From: Bacteroidales bacterium
GTDB lineage: Bacteria > Bacteroidota > Bacteroidia > Bacteroidales > Paludibacteraceae
DNA: 64,000 bases
Assembly (NCBI GenBank): GCA_015061145.1
Contig: SUXD01000007.1
Coordinates: 1-64,000 of the forward strand
Reading direction: 5' to 3'
Below are positions 8,879-17,995 of the stretch, piece by piece (the stretch's first letter is position 1; the number at the start of each line of letters is the position of its first letter). The notes beneath the pieces are model-generated. The model had not been told where the DNA came from and made no database searches. It saw only the letters and a list, made by a program, of their open reading frames with translations. The position numbers and the translations under genes were made by a program.

Positions 8879-9796
8879 TTATTTGTTTTTGCTTTTGTCT
8901 TTCGATTTGCCTCCAAATACCGATACATTAATATATCGCGACGGGTGGGCTTTGATGTCAGTAAGCAGTTGTTCGGCGCTGCTTATGGTGCTGTTGATGT
9001 TGTTGTAAAGGGCTTCGTCGTTCAATAGTTTGCCTAGGTTGCCGTCGGTGCTGTTAAGCTTTTCGGTTATGAGTTGCAAGTTGTTGATGGTGGAGTCAAT
9101 TTGTCCGATGGTGGCTGCCAAGTCAACTGAACTCAGATTCTGAGAAGTGACAACAAAGTTCGAGGTGATGGTGTCCACATTGGCAACAATGCCGGGAAGG
9201 TCGTTGCTCATCATTGCATTCAGTTTTTCGCTCGAAGCTTCCAGATTTTTGGTGATGACTTCCAATGACTTCAGTGAGTTTTCGAGCGCTTGACTCTCGA
9301 TGAGTATTCTGCATGCGACAAGCAGCGAGTCCACATGGGGGAGTATGGTGTCCGACAATTGCGGCATAAGGCCGTTTTGGATATCGTCAAACATGCCACC
9401 GGCTATTCTGGAGCAGAGCGTGTCTCCTGGGGCGAGTGTTCCTTGGTTGCCTTTGCCGAGTATGATTTGTATGCATTTGCCGCCCAGCATGCCGTCGTCA
9501 ACCAATTCGAGTACAGACCCTTTCGGTATTTGTATGTCATCATCGAGCGAAACAACCACCGTGAACGGCGTTTCTTGACTGAAATCGTAGGTGATTTCGT
9601 AAACGCTTCCGATTTTATGCCCGTTGATTTTGACAGGCGCGGAGGTCATCAGTCCGTCTATTCTGTCATATTTTGCGTAAAAATGAGAGGTCGGGGTGAA
9701 AAGGTTTACGCCTTTCAGATAGTTTGCTCCGAATATTAGAAGGGCGATACCTATAATTATCATCAGCCCGATTTTAACTTCTCTTTTTATTTTCAT
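8879..9796 (-). CDS. MlaD-family MCE domain protein
   Basis: 305 aa. N-terminal membrane anchor (residues 8-25) followed by the MCE domain starting HFYAKYDRIDGLMTSAPVKINGHKIGSVYEI and containing the PKGSVLELVDDGMLGGKCIQI segment. The C-terminal half is helical (ITKNLEASSEKLNAMM...). MCE proteins form hexameric rings that carry phospholipids between inner and outer membranes. The ATPase and permease partners (MlaF/MlaE) are not adjacent. It lies 22 bp downstream of the amidase gene, suggesting an envelope operon. Confidence 0.92.
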   Translation of the reverse strand: MKIKREVKIGLMIIIGIALLIFGANYLKGVNLFTPTSHFYAKYDRIDGLMTSAPVKINGHKIGSVYEITYDFSQETPFTVVVSLDDDIQIPKGSVLELVDDGMLGGKCIQIILGKGNQGTLAPGDTLCSRIAGGMFDDIQNGLMPQLSDTILPHVDSLLVACRILIESQALENSLKSLEVITKNLEASSEKLNAMMSNDLPGIVANVDTITSNFVVTSQNLSSVDLAATIGQIDSTINNLQLITEKLNSTDGNLGKLLNDEALYNNINSTISSAEQLLTDIKAHPSRYINVSVFGGKSKDKSKNK

Positions 9797-9818
9797 GGTG
9801 TTTTCGTGTTTCTATTCT

Positions 9819-11078
9819 TTATTTGATTTTAATGCCGTTCTTGAATTTCACAATAAAGGCGTCGGGGAAGCACTTCTTTGCTTCGCTCAGCAGACTTTGC
9901 GCTTTGGCGCTGCTTTCGGTTTCTCCGTATGTGTATTTGTATAAGTTGTTTTCATAATAATATTTCACGCCGTTCAGCCCGCAGAACTTCGGATTGTTGC
10001 TGTCGGTTTTTCTGCTGCTTACAAATATTTGCACGCGATAGATGATTTTGTCGTCATTTTTCACGCTTGCGGTTGTAGTGGCAGGCTTGGCGCTTTCGGC
10101 AACTGCTGGCGCGCTGCTTTTTTGCGGAGCGCTTGTTGTAGCAGCCGGTTTTTGCTCTGGCTTAGGTTCGGGTTTAGGTTCTGGCTTGCTCTCTGTAGCT
10201 GTGGGCTGTGGCGCGGGTTTTGGCGCAGTCGCTGTCTTGGTGGGCGCAGTTGTGGCGCTTTGTGGCTTAGCGGTGCTTCCGCTGGCAGCAACAGCCCCGG
10301 AGCTTTTTTTCTCAAAATCTTTCTTGAATGAGCAGAACGCCTTGTATATTGCATTGGCGAGTGCGTCTTGCCCTTCGGCAGAGTTCAGGTATTTTTCTTC
10401 CTCTTTGTTCGATATGAATCCGACTTCGACAAGTACGGCGGGCATGGCGGTTGTCTTCAGCACCCAGAATCCAGCTTGCTGTACGCCGCGGTCTTTGCGG
10501 TTGCATTTCTTGAATTCCGATTGCACCATTGAGGCGAGCGAGATGCTCTGCTCCATGTGCTTGTCTTGCATAAACTCAAACATGATGTACGACTCCACCG
10601 ATTTTGGGTCGAAGCCTTGGTAAGTCTGCTTGTAGTCGTCCTCCAGCAATATCACCGAGTTTTCCGTCATTGCCACCTCCAGATTCTCTTTCGTCTTTGC
10701 CACACCAAGCGAGAAAGTCTCGGTGCCCGATGCTGCAGGGTTGGTAGAGGAGTTGGTGTGTATAGAGATGAAAAGGTCGGCTTTCTTGTCGTTGGCAAAC
10801 TTCGAACGCTCCGACAGCGTGAGGAAAACATCCTTTGAACGGGTGTAGTACACGGTGGCGTTTGGCACTTGATTTTTTATCTTTTGTCCGACTTTCAGCG
10901 CAATGGAAAGGTTGATGTCTTTCTCGTTGGATATGAGTCCTCTGGCGCCAGGGTCTTTCCCGCCGTGTCCGGCATCAATGACTACCGTGAAATTCTTCTG
11001 CGCGAAAACAGCGCAGGTAAATGCTGACAAGAAAATTGTCAGCGCCAATGTGATGTATCTTCTTAAAAACGCTTTCAT
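9819..11078 (-). CDS. N-acetylmuramoyl-L-alanine amidase (Amidase_3) with C-terminal SPOR-like domain
   Basis: 419 aa. Signal peptide at residues 1-26, then the zinc amidase domain: VVIDAGHGGKDPGARG (Zn His), NEKDINLSIAL (Zn Glu), FISIHTNS (Zn His) and AVLVEVGFISNKEEE (catalytic Glu). A Pro/Ala/Lys/Thr-rich linker (about 265-335) leads to a C-terminal module (YRVQIFVSSRKTDSNNPKFC...YKYTYGETESSAKAQSLL) resembling a SPOR peptidoglycan-binding domain. It cleaves the bond between MurNAc and the stem peptide, typically for daughter-cell separation. It precedes the MCE gene in the same transcription unit. Confidence 0.93.
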   Translation of the reverse strand: MKAFLRRYITLALTIFLSAFTCAVFAQKNFTVVIDAGHGGKDPGARGLISNEKDINLSIALKVGQKIKNQVPNATVYYTRSKDVFLTLSERSKFANDKKADLFISIHTNSSTNPAASGTETFSLGVAKTKENLEVAMTENSVILLEDDYKQTYQGFDPKSVESYIMFEFMQDKHMEQSISLASMVQSEFKKCNRKDRGVQQAGFWVLKTTAMPAVLVEVGFISNKEEEKYLNSAEGQDALANAIYKAFCSFKKDFEKKSSGAVAASGSTAKPQSATTAPTKTATAPKPAPQPTATESKPEPKPEPKPEQKPAATTSAPQKSSAPAVAESAKPATTTASVKNDDKIIYRVQIFVSSRKTDSNNPKFCGLNGVKYYYENNLYKYTYGETESSAKAQSLLSEAKKCFPDAFIVKFKNGIKIK

Positions 11079-11270
11079 GGTGAAATATTTTACAAAAATA
11101 TAAATTTTAGATGGATTTTCAGCCTGAAAGGTTTAAAAAAGTGGATTGTTGTTGAAAGTTTACAAAACTTATTCGGAAAAATGAATCAATAAAATTTAAA
11201 AACGGATTCTAATTCTTCGTGATATATAAAAAAACATAAAAAAACAAAACGGTTTCTCAACTTTTAGTAG

Positions 11271-11278
11271 TAACTTTG
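11271..11278 (+). promoter_or_regulatory. -7 element of the lysC-lysA-GT2-truA operon
   Basis: TAACTTTG fits TAnnTTTG and lies 33 bp before the lysC ATG. No good -33 match. Confidence 0.5.
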
Positions 11279-11311
11279 TCCGCTAAAAGTATAAACTTAA
11301 AACAGATAACA

Positions 11312-12625
11312 ATGAAAGTATTGAAATTTGGCGGCACTTCGGTTGGGTCGGCACAACGAATCAAGAATGTCGCAAACTTGGTATGTGACAAATCTCAAAA
11401 ATTAGTTGTATTGTCAGCCATGTCGGGAACTACAAACTGCTTGGTTGAAATTTCAAACTACCTTTATAAAAGAAATTTGGATGGCGCAAACGAAACCATC
11501 AACACCCTCGAGAAGAAGTACGACGGCGTGATTGCTGAGCTGTATGCTGATGAAAAATACCGCAAACAGGCAGCCGATGTGCTGAAAGAACGTTTCGACT
11601 TCATTCGCTCGATGACGCAAAGCATTTTCACTTCGTTCGAAGAAAAAGCCATTCTGGCGCAGGGCGAACTGATGTCAACCAATATGTTCCATATCTATCT
11701 GCAGGAGCAAGGCGTCGATTCATTCTTGATTCCCGCCCTCGACTTTATGAAGATTGACAAGAACAACGAACCGGATTCGGCTTTCATCAAAGAGAATATC
11801 AACGAGATATTGAAAAAGGAAAGCGGACACGAAATATACATTACGCAAGGATTCATTTGTCGTAACGCTTACGGCGAAATCGACAACCTGCAACGCGGCG
11901 GAAGCGACTATACCGCTTCGCTCGTCGGTGCGGCCATAGGCGCCGAAGAAATCCAGATTTGGACGGATATCGACGGCATGCACAACAACGACCCTCGCGT
12001 GGTGGAAAACACCAAGCCAGTGGCTAACCTGCATTTTGAAGAAGCTGCTGAGCTGGCCTATTTCGGTGCAAAAATCCTGCATCCTACCTGTATCTTGCCT
12101 GCCAAGTTGGCTAACATTCCTGTGCTGCTGCTCAACACGATGGAACCGACAGCCAAAGGAACTACCATTTCTAATGTGCAGAAACCGGGCAAAATTGAGG
12201 CGGTTGCAGCTAAAGACAACATCACGGCTATAAAAATCAAATCGGGCAGAATGTTGCTCGCTTATGGTTTCTTGCGTAAAGTGTTCGAAATTTTCGAGCA
12301 TTACAAGACTTCTATCGATATGATCACCACTTCGGAGGTGGGTGTTTCGCTTACGGTTGACAATACCAAAAACTTGCCCGAAATAACCGAAGAACTGAAG
12401 AAATTCGGTACGGTGACGGTAGAAGAGGGCATGGTCATCATCTGCGTGGTGGGCGACTTGAACGCTCAGAATGTCGGATTCCAAGCCAAGATTGTGAACG
12501 CTTTGAGCGAAATTCCTGTTCGTATGATTTCGTACGGCGGAAGTAACTACAATGTGTCATTCCTCGTGAAAGCAGAGGACAAGAATCGTGCTTTGCAAGC
12601 TTTGAGCGACCATTTGTTTAATTGA
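11312..12625 (+). CDS. lysC: aspartate kinase
   Basis: 437 aa beginning MKVLKFGGTSVGSAQRI. The start at 11312 is used because the family motif KFGGTSV begins immediately after it. It phosphorylates aspartate, the first step to lysine, threonine and methionine. The kinase domain contains GGSDYTASLVGAAIGAEEIQIWTD, and the C-terminal half holds ACT regulatory domains (MITTSEVGVSLTVDN; VVGDLNAQNVGFQAKI...IPVRMISYGGSNYNVSFLV), so allosteric feedback is likely. It is first in an operon with lysA 15 bp downstream, pointing to a lysine/diaminopimelate role. Confidence 0.95.
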   Translation: MKVLKFGGTSVGSAQRIKNVANLVCDKSQKLVVLSAMSGTTNCLVEISNYLYKRNLDGANETINTLEKKYDGVIAELYADEKYRKQAADVLKERFDFIRSMTQSIFTSFEEKAILAQGELMSTNMFHIYLQEQGVDSFLIPALDFMKIDKNNEPDSAFIKENINEILKKESGHEIYITQGFICRNAYGEIDNLQRGGSDYTASLVGAAIGAEEIQIWTDIDGMHNNDPRVVENTKPVANLHFEEAAELAYFGAKILHPTCILPAKLANIPVLLLNTMEPTAKGTTISNVQKPGKIEAVAAKDNITAIKIKSGRMLLAYGFLRKVFEIFEHYKTSIDMITTSEVGVSLTVDNTKNLPEITEELKKFGTVTVEEGMVIICVVGDLNAQNVGFQAKIVNALSEIPVRMISYGGSNYNVSFLVKAEDKNRALQALSDHLFN

Positions 12626-12640
12626 TAAAGCAAGAGCAAA

Positions 12641-13798
12641 ATGAAAGGTGTGTTTCCTGTCGCTCGTTTCGAAGATAAAGAAACGCCGTTCTACTACTAT
12701 GATGTGGAACTGTTGGAAAAGACTTTGGATACCATAAAGACCGAATCGGGAAAATATGGTTTCAAGGTGCATTATGCTGTCAAGGCAAATGCCAACAAAA
12801 GGATACTGCAACTGATCAGCCAAAGCGGGCTGGGTGCCGATTGCGTGAGCGGAAATGAGGTGAAGGCCTGTGTCGAAGCTGGATTCCCTGCCGAGAAGAT
12901 AGTTTTTGCCGGTGTAGGAAAAACCGACAAGGAGATAAATGAGGCGCTCGATTGCAATATTTTCTGCTTCAATGTAGAAAGTCGCCAGGAGATGGATGTC
13001 ATCAACGAACTGGCTGCCGCAAAATCGGTAAAGGCACAAATCGCTATCCGCGTGAATCCGAATGTGGATGCGCATACGCATGCCAAAATAACGACAGGGC
13101 TGAACGAAAACAAATTCGGCATCAATCTGGAGATGCTTCCCGATACGATTCGTCATGCCCAAACGCTGGAGCATGTGGAGCTCATCGGATTGCATTTTCA
13201 TATCGGTTCGCAAATTACCGACATGTCGGCTTTTGAAGATCTTTGCGTTCGCATCAACGAACTGCAAGACGAATTGGAACAGAAGTTGAATCTGGTTGTT
13301 CCTAATATCAATGTGGGAGGCGGACTGGGTGTGAACTACGAGCACCCCAACCATTTGCCGATAGCTGATTTCGAGACTTATTTCCGTGTGTTCTCCAAAT
13401 ACCTGAAATTGCGTGCGGGACAAACTTTGCATTGCGAACCGGGACGCTCGGTAGTGGCGCAGTGCGGTTCGCTCATTACCCGTGTGACTTACTTGAAAGA
13501 GGGCACAGTGAAAAAATTCCTCATTGTCGATGCCGGCATGACCGACCTGATTCGTCCTGCCATGTACGACTCCTATCATCGTATTGAAAACCTGACATCT
13601 GATGAGGCGGAGGAAACCTACGATGTAGTAGGCCCAATTTGTGAGTCTTCTGATGTGTTTGGAAAAGACCGCGTGCTGAACAAATCAAAAAGGGGCGATG
13701 TTTTAGCTATACGAAGCGCAGGGGCGTATGGCGAGATAATGTCGTCGAGATATAATTTAAGAGCCTTGCCTAAAGCGTATTTCTCAGATGATTTTTGA
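12641..13798 (+). CDS. lysA: diaminopimelate decarboxylase
   Basis: 385 aa. A PLP-dependent fold-III decarboxylase converting meso-diaminopimelate to L-lysine. Visible: the PLP lysine region FKVHYAVKANANKRIL, the HFHIGSQI motif, the glycine-rich phosphate loop NVGGGLGVNYEH, the substrate-binding EPGRSVVAQCG and the C-terminal CESSDVFGKDR with catalytic Cys. The 3' end overlaps the next gene by 11 bp. Confidence 0.96.
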   Translation: MKGVFPVARFEDKETPFYYYDVELLEKTLDTIKTESGKYGFKVHYAVKANANKRILQLISQSGLGADCVSGNEVKACVEAGFPAEKIVFAGVGKTDKEINEALDCNIFCFNVESRQEMDVINELAAAKSVKAQIAIRVNPNVDAHTHAKITTGLNENKFGINLEMLPDTIRHAQTLEHVELIGLHFHIGSQITDMSAFEDLCVRINELQDELEQKLNLVVPNINVGGGLGVNYEHPNHLPIADFETYFRVFSKYLKLRAGQTLHCEPGRSVVAQCGSLITRVTYLKEGTVKKFLIVDAGMTDLIRPAMYDSYHRIENLTSDEAEETYDVVGPICESSDVFGKDRVLNKSKRGDVLAIRSAGAYGEIMSSRYNLRALPKAYFSDDF

Positions 13799-14978
13799 TA
13801 TTCAAGCGATAAGTGAATTCCTCGGTCAACTCTCGTACAGTTGCTTTGTGTATGTGTTGCTGGGAATCTTTGTCTTTGCGTTTCTGATTCAAGAGTTCTA
13901 TTATTTCTATTATTATCGCGGCTTTCTAAGGTATTCGAATAAGGTGAAGCGGAGCATGGTTGGCTTCAGCTATCACAAACCTTCGGTTTCAGTCGTTATC
14001 TGCGCCCGCAATGAATCCGAGAATATCAAAAAAAATCTGGAGGGAATACTTCAACAGGAGTATCCCAATTACGAGGTGATAGTGGTAAACGACGGTTCAA
14101 ACGACGACACGAACGACATTCTTTATCTGCTCGAGAAAAAATATCCGCATCTTTATCATACTTTTCTGCCCGAAGAAGCCAAGTTTGTCAGTCGCAAGAA
14201 AATGGCGCTTACAGTAGGCATAAAGGCTGCAAAAGGGGAGTTGTTGCTTCTTACCGATGCCGATTGCTGGGTAGAGAGCAAATATTGGATAGAGAACATG
14301 GTGCGCAATTTCGATAACGAAACGGATTTGGTGTTGGGATATGGCGCATATTCGCAAAAGAAAGGGATGCTTGGACGCATGATTTCATTCGACACGTTTT
14401 TCATCATGCTCCAATATTACGGATTCGCGTTGCGCGGCTGCCCGTATATGGGTGTGGGACGGAATATGGCATACCGTAAAAGTTGTTTCGTGGCGAACAA
14501 GGGATTTGCTTCGCTGATGAATATCCAATCGGGCGACGACGACTTGTTTGTCGAACAGATATCCACCCCAAAGAATACCAAAGTGGAGGTGTCGCTCGAG
14601 AGCGTCACTTATTCAGAACCGAAAGCGACATTTTACGAATGGTATGTGCAGAAATATCGTCACTTGACTACTGCAGCATATTATAAAACAGATATTCGTT
14701 TCAGAATAGGCGTGGAGGTGTTCAGCCGTTTCCTTTTCTATCTGTCGCTGATACTGTTGCTTATATTTGGCGATATGTTTTTGCGCTGCTGCGTGTTGTC
14801 CGTTTTCTTATCCCGTTTTCTGACACAGTTCATTATCTTGAACAGGTCGGCAAAACGCATGAAAGAAAGACGCTTTCATCTGGACATCCTGCTGTTTGAC
14901 ATTTTCCTGCCATTGGTGAATCTTTATGCATTCACCCTCGGTCGTCAACCGAACAGCCAAAACTACAAGTGGAAATAA
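13788..14978 (+). CDS. family 2 glycosyltransferase, membrane-bound
   Basis: 396 aa. One N-terminal membrane segment (about 18-38), then a GT-A domain with [33 protein letters not shown], a metal-binding TDADCW and an acceptor-side [11 protein letters not shown], followed by hydrophobic segments near the C-terminus. It probably transfers a sugar to a lipid or polysaccharide at the cytoplasmic face. The substrate is unknown. It overlaps the end of lysA by 11 bp and is followed 13 bp later by truA, so it is part of the same operon. Confidence 0.88.
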   Translation: MIFDIQAISEFLGQLSYSCFVYVLLGIFVFAFLIQEFYYFYYYRGFLRYSNKVKRSMVGFSYHKPSVSVVICARNESENIKKNLEGILQQEYPNYEVIVVNDGSNDDTNDILYLLEKKYPHLYHTFLPEEAKFVSRKKMALTVGIKAAKGELLLLTDADCWVESKYWIENMVRNFDNETDLVLGYGAYSQKKGMLGRMISFDTFFIMLQYYGFALRGCPYMGVGRNMAYRKSCFVANKGFASLMNIQSGDDDLFVEQISTPKNTKVEVSLESVTYSEPKATFYEWYVQKYRHLTTAAYYKTDIRFRIGVEVFSRFLFYLSLILLLIFGDMFLRCCVLSVFLSRFLTQFIILNRSAKRMKERRFHLDILLFDIFLPLVNLYAFTLGRQPNSQNYKWK

Positions 14979-14991
14979 TTATTGGGGTGTA

Positions 14992-15744
14992 ATGCGCTAT
15001 TTCATTCATCTTGCATATAACGGAGAGAAGTATCATGGTTGGCAGATTCAGCCTAATGCATCGAGTGTGCAGGAGACTTTGGAACGCGCAATGAGCCTTT
15101 TGCTTGGCGTTAAAATATCGTTAGTGGGTGCCGGGCGTACCGATACGGGAGTGCACGCTCGAAGCATGACAGCGCATTTTGAAGTGGAGGACGAGCTCCA
15201 TGATAAGGGGTTGCTTGTTGAGAAGTTGAACCGATTTCTGCCCCCTGATATCGCCATTTATGACATCCGAAGGGTGAAAGACGATGCTCACGCCCGTTTC
15301 TCGGCACTCAGCCGTACTTACAGGTATTATGTCTCTACAAAGAAAAATCCGTTCAAAAAAGACTTTGTATGGCGCATCAACGGCTCTTTGGATATCGAGC
15401 AGATGAATAAGGCGGCAGAAATGCTGTTCCGCTATGTCGATTTCACCAGTTTCAGCAAGTTGCATACCGATACGAAGACGAACAATTGCAAGATAATGCA
15501 TGCCGAATGGACTCGCGAGACGGATACGGATTTTGTTTTTGAAATAAAGGCAGACCGTTTTTTGCGCAATATGGTTCGCGCCATTGTCGGCACATTGGTG
15601 GAGGTGGGCAAGGGCAAAATGACAGTTGATGACTTCTGCCGAGTTATTGAGAAGAAAAACCGATGTGCCGCTGGCAATTCAGTGCCGGCTCATGCGTTGT
15701 TTCTTGTCGATGTGGGGTATCCTGAAGAAGTGTACATGATTTAA
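14992..15744 (+). CDS. truA: tRNA pseudouridine(38-40) synthase
   Basis: 250 aa starting [22 protein letters not shown] start 22 codons upstream would extend into the preceding gene and is rejected. The catalytic aspartate lies in [11 protein letters not shown]. It isomerises uridines 38, 39 and 40 in the tRNA anticodon arm. Length and motifs ([17 protein letters not shown]) are normal. It is last in the operon, directly before a strong terminator. Confidence 0.95.
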   Translation: MRYFIHLAYNGEKYHGWQIQPNASSVQETLERAMSLLLGVKISLVGAGRTDTGVHARSMTAHFEVEDELHDKGLLVEKLNRFLPPDIAIYDIRRVKDDAHARFSALSRTYRYYVSTKKNPFKKDFVWRINGSLDIEQMNKAAEMLFRYVDFTSFSKLHTDTKTNNCKIMHAEWTRETDTDFVFEIKADRFLRNMVRAIVGTLVEVGKGKMTVDDFCRVIEKKNRCAAGNSVPAHALFLVDVGYPEEVYMI

Positions 15745-15782
15745 CAAAAAAAAAGACCGTTTCGGTCTTTTTTTTTGTTAAT
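15741..15782. terminator. bidirectional terminator between truA and lpxA
   Basis: Near-perfect inverted repeat AACAAAAAAAAAGACCG / CGGTCTTTTTTTTTGTT with a tiny loop. Convergent genes end on either side. Confidence 0.85.
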
Positions 15783-15793
15783 ATGCCAGTTTT

Positions 15794-16561
15794 TTAAATG
15801 ATGCCAATTTTTGAGTTCAGCAAGAACTCGATGATGTCATCAATCTCTTTGCTGGCTGGTATTTGATCGGTGATTTGCCGGCAAATTTCTTCCATGTCAG
15901 TGGTTTGATTTTGGAATACCAGACGGTAGGCAGAAGTGATGTGTTTGATGTTCTTTTCGTCAAATCCGTTGTTTTTCAGAATCACTGCATTCACACCATG
16001 ATAGCATATCGGTTCCAGTGCAGCTACGATGTAGGGCGGAATGTCTTTCGAAAACCGGCATCCGCCTTGCACAAAGCTCCATTTTCCCACATGAGTATCT
16101 TGTTTCATCAGCACATTTGAGCACAAGATAGAATGGTCGTCTATAATGGTATTGCCCGAAATTTGAGAGGCATTGCCTATAATGCAGTCGTTCCCGATGT
16201 GAGTGTCGTGCGACAAGCGGGCGGCTTGCATGATGAAGTTTCTGTCTCCAATTGATGTTTTTCCATCAATGGTGGTGGCTTTAGATATTACCGAATATTC
16301 GCGAAATACATTGTTGTCGCCAATTTCAACAGTAGTATCCTCGTTGTTGTACTTAAAGTCCTGAGGAACTGCCGAAATAATGGAACCTTGGTAGAATGTG
16401 TTGTTGTTGCCTATACGTGCTCCCCTCAATATGCTGGAGTATGGCATTATTACATTGTTGTCGCCGATGACGACATCTTTGTCGATGTAGGCGAATGGGT
16501 GGATGGTTACATTTTCGCCTATTTGGCTTTCTTTGTCAACGTATGCTAATGGACTGATCAT
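15794..16561 (-). CDS. lpxA: acyl-[ACP]--UDP-N-acetylglucosamine O-acyltransferase
   Basis: 255 aa. Left-handed beta-helix with hexapeptide repeats (IGENVTIHPFAYIDKDVVIGDNNVIMPYSSI...) and the catalytic region NFIMQAARLSHDTHIGND with the usual His. It adds the first acyl chain to UDP-GlcNAc in lipid A synthesis. The usual HVGHD context reads LSHDTHIGND here, still preserving His. It is encoded alone, without the lpxD/lpxC neighbours seen in many Bacteroidota. Confidence 0.9.
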   Translation of the reverse strand: MISPLAYVDKESQIGENVTIHPFAYIDKDVVIGDNNVIMPYSSILRGARIGNNNTFYQGSIISAVPQDFKYNNEDTTVEIGDNNVFREYSVISKATTIDGKTSIGDRNFIMQAARLSHDTHIGNDCIIGNASQISGNTIIDDHSILCSNVLMKQDTHVGKWSFVQGGCRFSKDIPPYIVAALEPICYHGVNAVILKNNGFDEKNIKHITSAYRLVFQNQTTDMEEICRQITDQIPASKEIDDIIEFLLNSKIGII

Positions 16562-16585
16562 AATCGTAAAATTTAAATGTTGTTT

Positions 16586-17989
16586 TTAATTTCGACCTCC
16601 GCCTAAAGCTTTATATAAATTGATGACAGCCTGCAGTTGGGCGAGTTTGTCATTCTCTACTGCCTGTTGTGCACGTAGCAACGACTGCTGAGCGGTGAGC
16701 ACTTCCAAATAGGTGGATGAACCTAATTGCAGAAGACTTGTTGTTGCTTCTTCGGCGCGTTGCAGTTGCTCTACATATTCTGAGCGTAGTTCTACTACTG
16801 ACTTGTTGTAGTTGTATGCGTAAAAAGCGTCACTTACTTCTTTGCCGGCATTCAGTATTGATTTCTGAAAGTCCAGACAGGCTTGTTCCTCTTTTATTTT
16901 TGATATTTTCAGATTGGCAGTCAGCTGACCTTTGGCAAACAAGGGCATCAGCATAGAGCCTGCAGCCGATAGCATCAGCTGACCAGGGTTGATGATTGCT
17001 CCTGTAGCGTTATTCAACCATGCGCCGGTACCTGTTATCGTTATGCCAGGGTAGAATGCAGCGCGGGCTGAATTCGTGTTGTAGTAGGCATTGGCAAGCG
17101 TATATTCTGCCATGCGTACATCCGGACGATTGGCGAGCAGGGTGGCCGGAACTCCGATTCCCGTTATTTCTGGCATTTGCTGCTCGTCTATTGTGCTGCG
17201 TTCTATCGCTTTTGGATTGGTGTTGAGCAATATGCAAAGCGCATTTTCTGCATCTTGTATGTTTTTCTTCAAGTCAAGTGCGTTTATCTTTGCTGCTGTA
17301 CATTGCGCTTCGCTTTGTGCGATGGCGGCTTCGTTCAGCATACCTGCCAATTTCATCGACTTCATCGTTTCAATCTGATTCTCCCAATTGGCAACAGTTT
17401 CTTCGGTTATTTGCAATTGTTTGTCAGCCACTAACAGACTATAGTAATAATTGGCTACCGCGGCTATTAAGTTGCATTTTACTGCCTGTGCGTATTCCTC
17501 GCTTTGCAACAATTGAACTTTTGATGCGCGTTTGGCGTTCAACACTTTCCCAAAAATGTCGGCTTCCCAGCTCACAACCAGCGGGACATTATAGTTGTTG
17601 GCTGTAATGGGCAGTATGCCGCCTAATTTTTCATTGGCTTTGTCGCCGGCGCTTACGCGTCCTAACGTACCGCTTGGATTCAGAGTTACTGATGGCGCAA
17701 AGGCGCGACGATTCATCTTCAGAGCGGCTGTGGCTATGTCAATGTTCATTTTCGCCTTTTGCATGTCCACATTGTTTTGCAGAGCAGTGTCAATTAATGC
17801 TTGAAGCTGCGGATCAGTGAAAATTTCACGCCACGACAAATTGGCCATGCTGGTGGAATCGTCCGATGCGGTAGTCACTTCACGATAAACTCCTTCGGCG
17901 CTTATCGTGTCGGGACGTTCATATTTTTTGTAAATGTGGCAGCTGCTAAAGCTGATAGCCGCCAACATTATTATTATTGTCTTTTTCAT
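16586..17989 (-). CDS. outer-membrane factor lipoprotein of RND efflux pump (TolC/NodT family)
   Basis: 467 aa. Lipoprotein signal MKKTIIIMLAAISFSSCHIYKKYERP (Cys17). It contains the two repeated OEP domains typical of NodT-type channels (LSWREIFTDPQLQALIDTAL..., and RPDVRMAEYTLANAYYNTNSARAAFYPGITITG). It forms the outer-membrane exit duct of the pump encoded just upstream, 6 bp away, and is third in the adaptor-pump-channel operon. Confidence 0.93.
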   Translation of the reverse strand: MKKTIIIMLAAISFSSCHIYKKYERPDTISAEGVYREVTTASDDSTSMANLSWREIFTDPQLQALIDTALQNNVDMQKAKMNIDIATAALKMNRRAFAPSVTLNPSGTLGRVSAGDKANEKLGGILPITANNYNVPLVVSWEADIFGKVLNAKRASKVQLLQSEEYAQAVKCNLIAAVANYYYSLLVADKQLQITEETVANWENQIETMKSMKLAGMLNEAAIAQSEAQCTAAKINALDLKKNIQDAENALCILLNTNPKAIERSTIDEQQMPEITGIGVPATLLANRPDVRMAEYTLANAYYNTNSARAAFYPGITITGTGAWLNNATGAIINPGQLMLSAAGSMLMPLFAKGQLTANLKISKIKEEQACLDFQKSILNAGKEVSDAFYAYNYNKSVVELRSEYVEQLQRAEEATTSLLQLGSSTYLEVLTAQQSLLRAQQAVENDKLAQLQAVINLYKALGGGRN

Positions 17990-17995
17990 ATACTC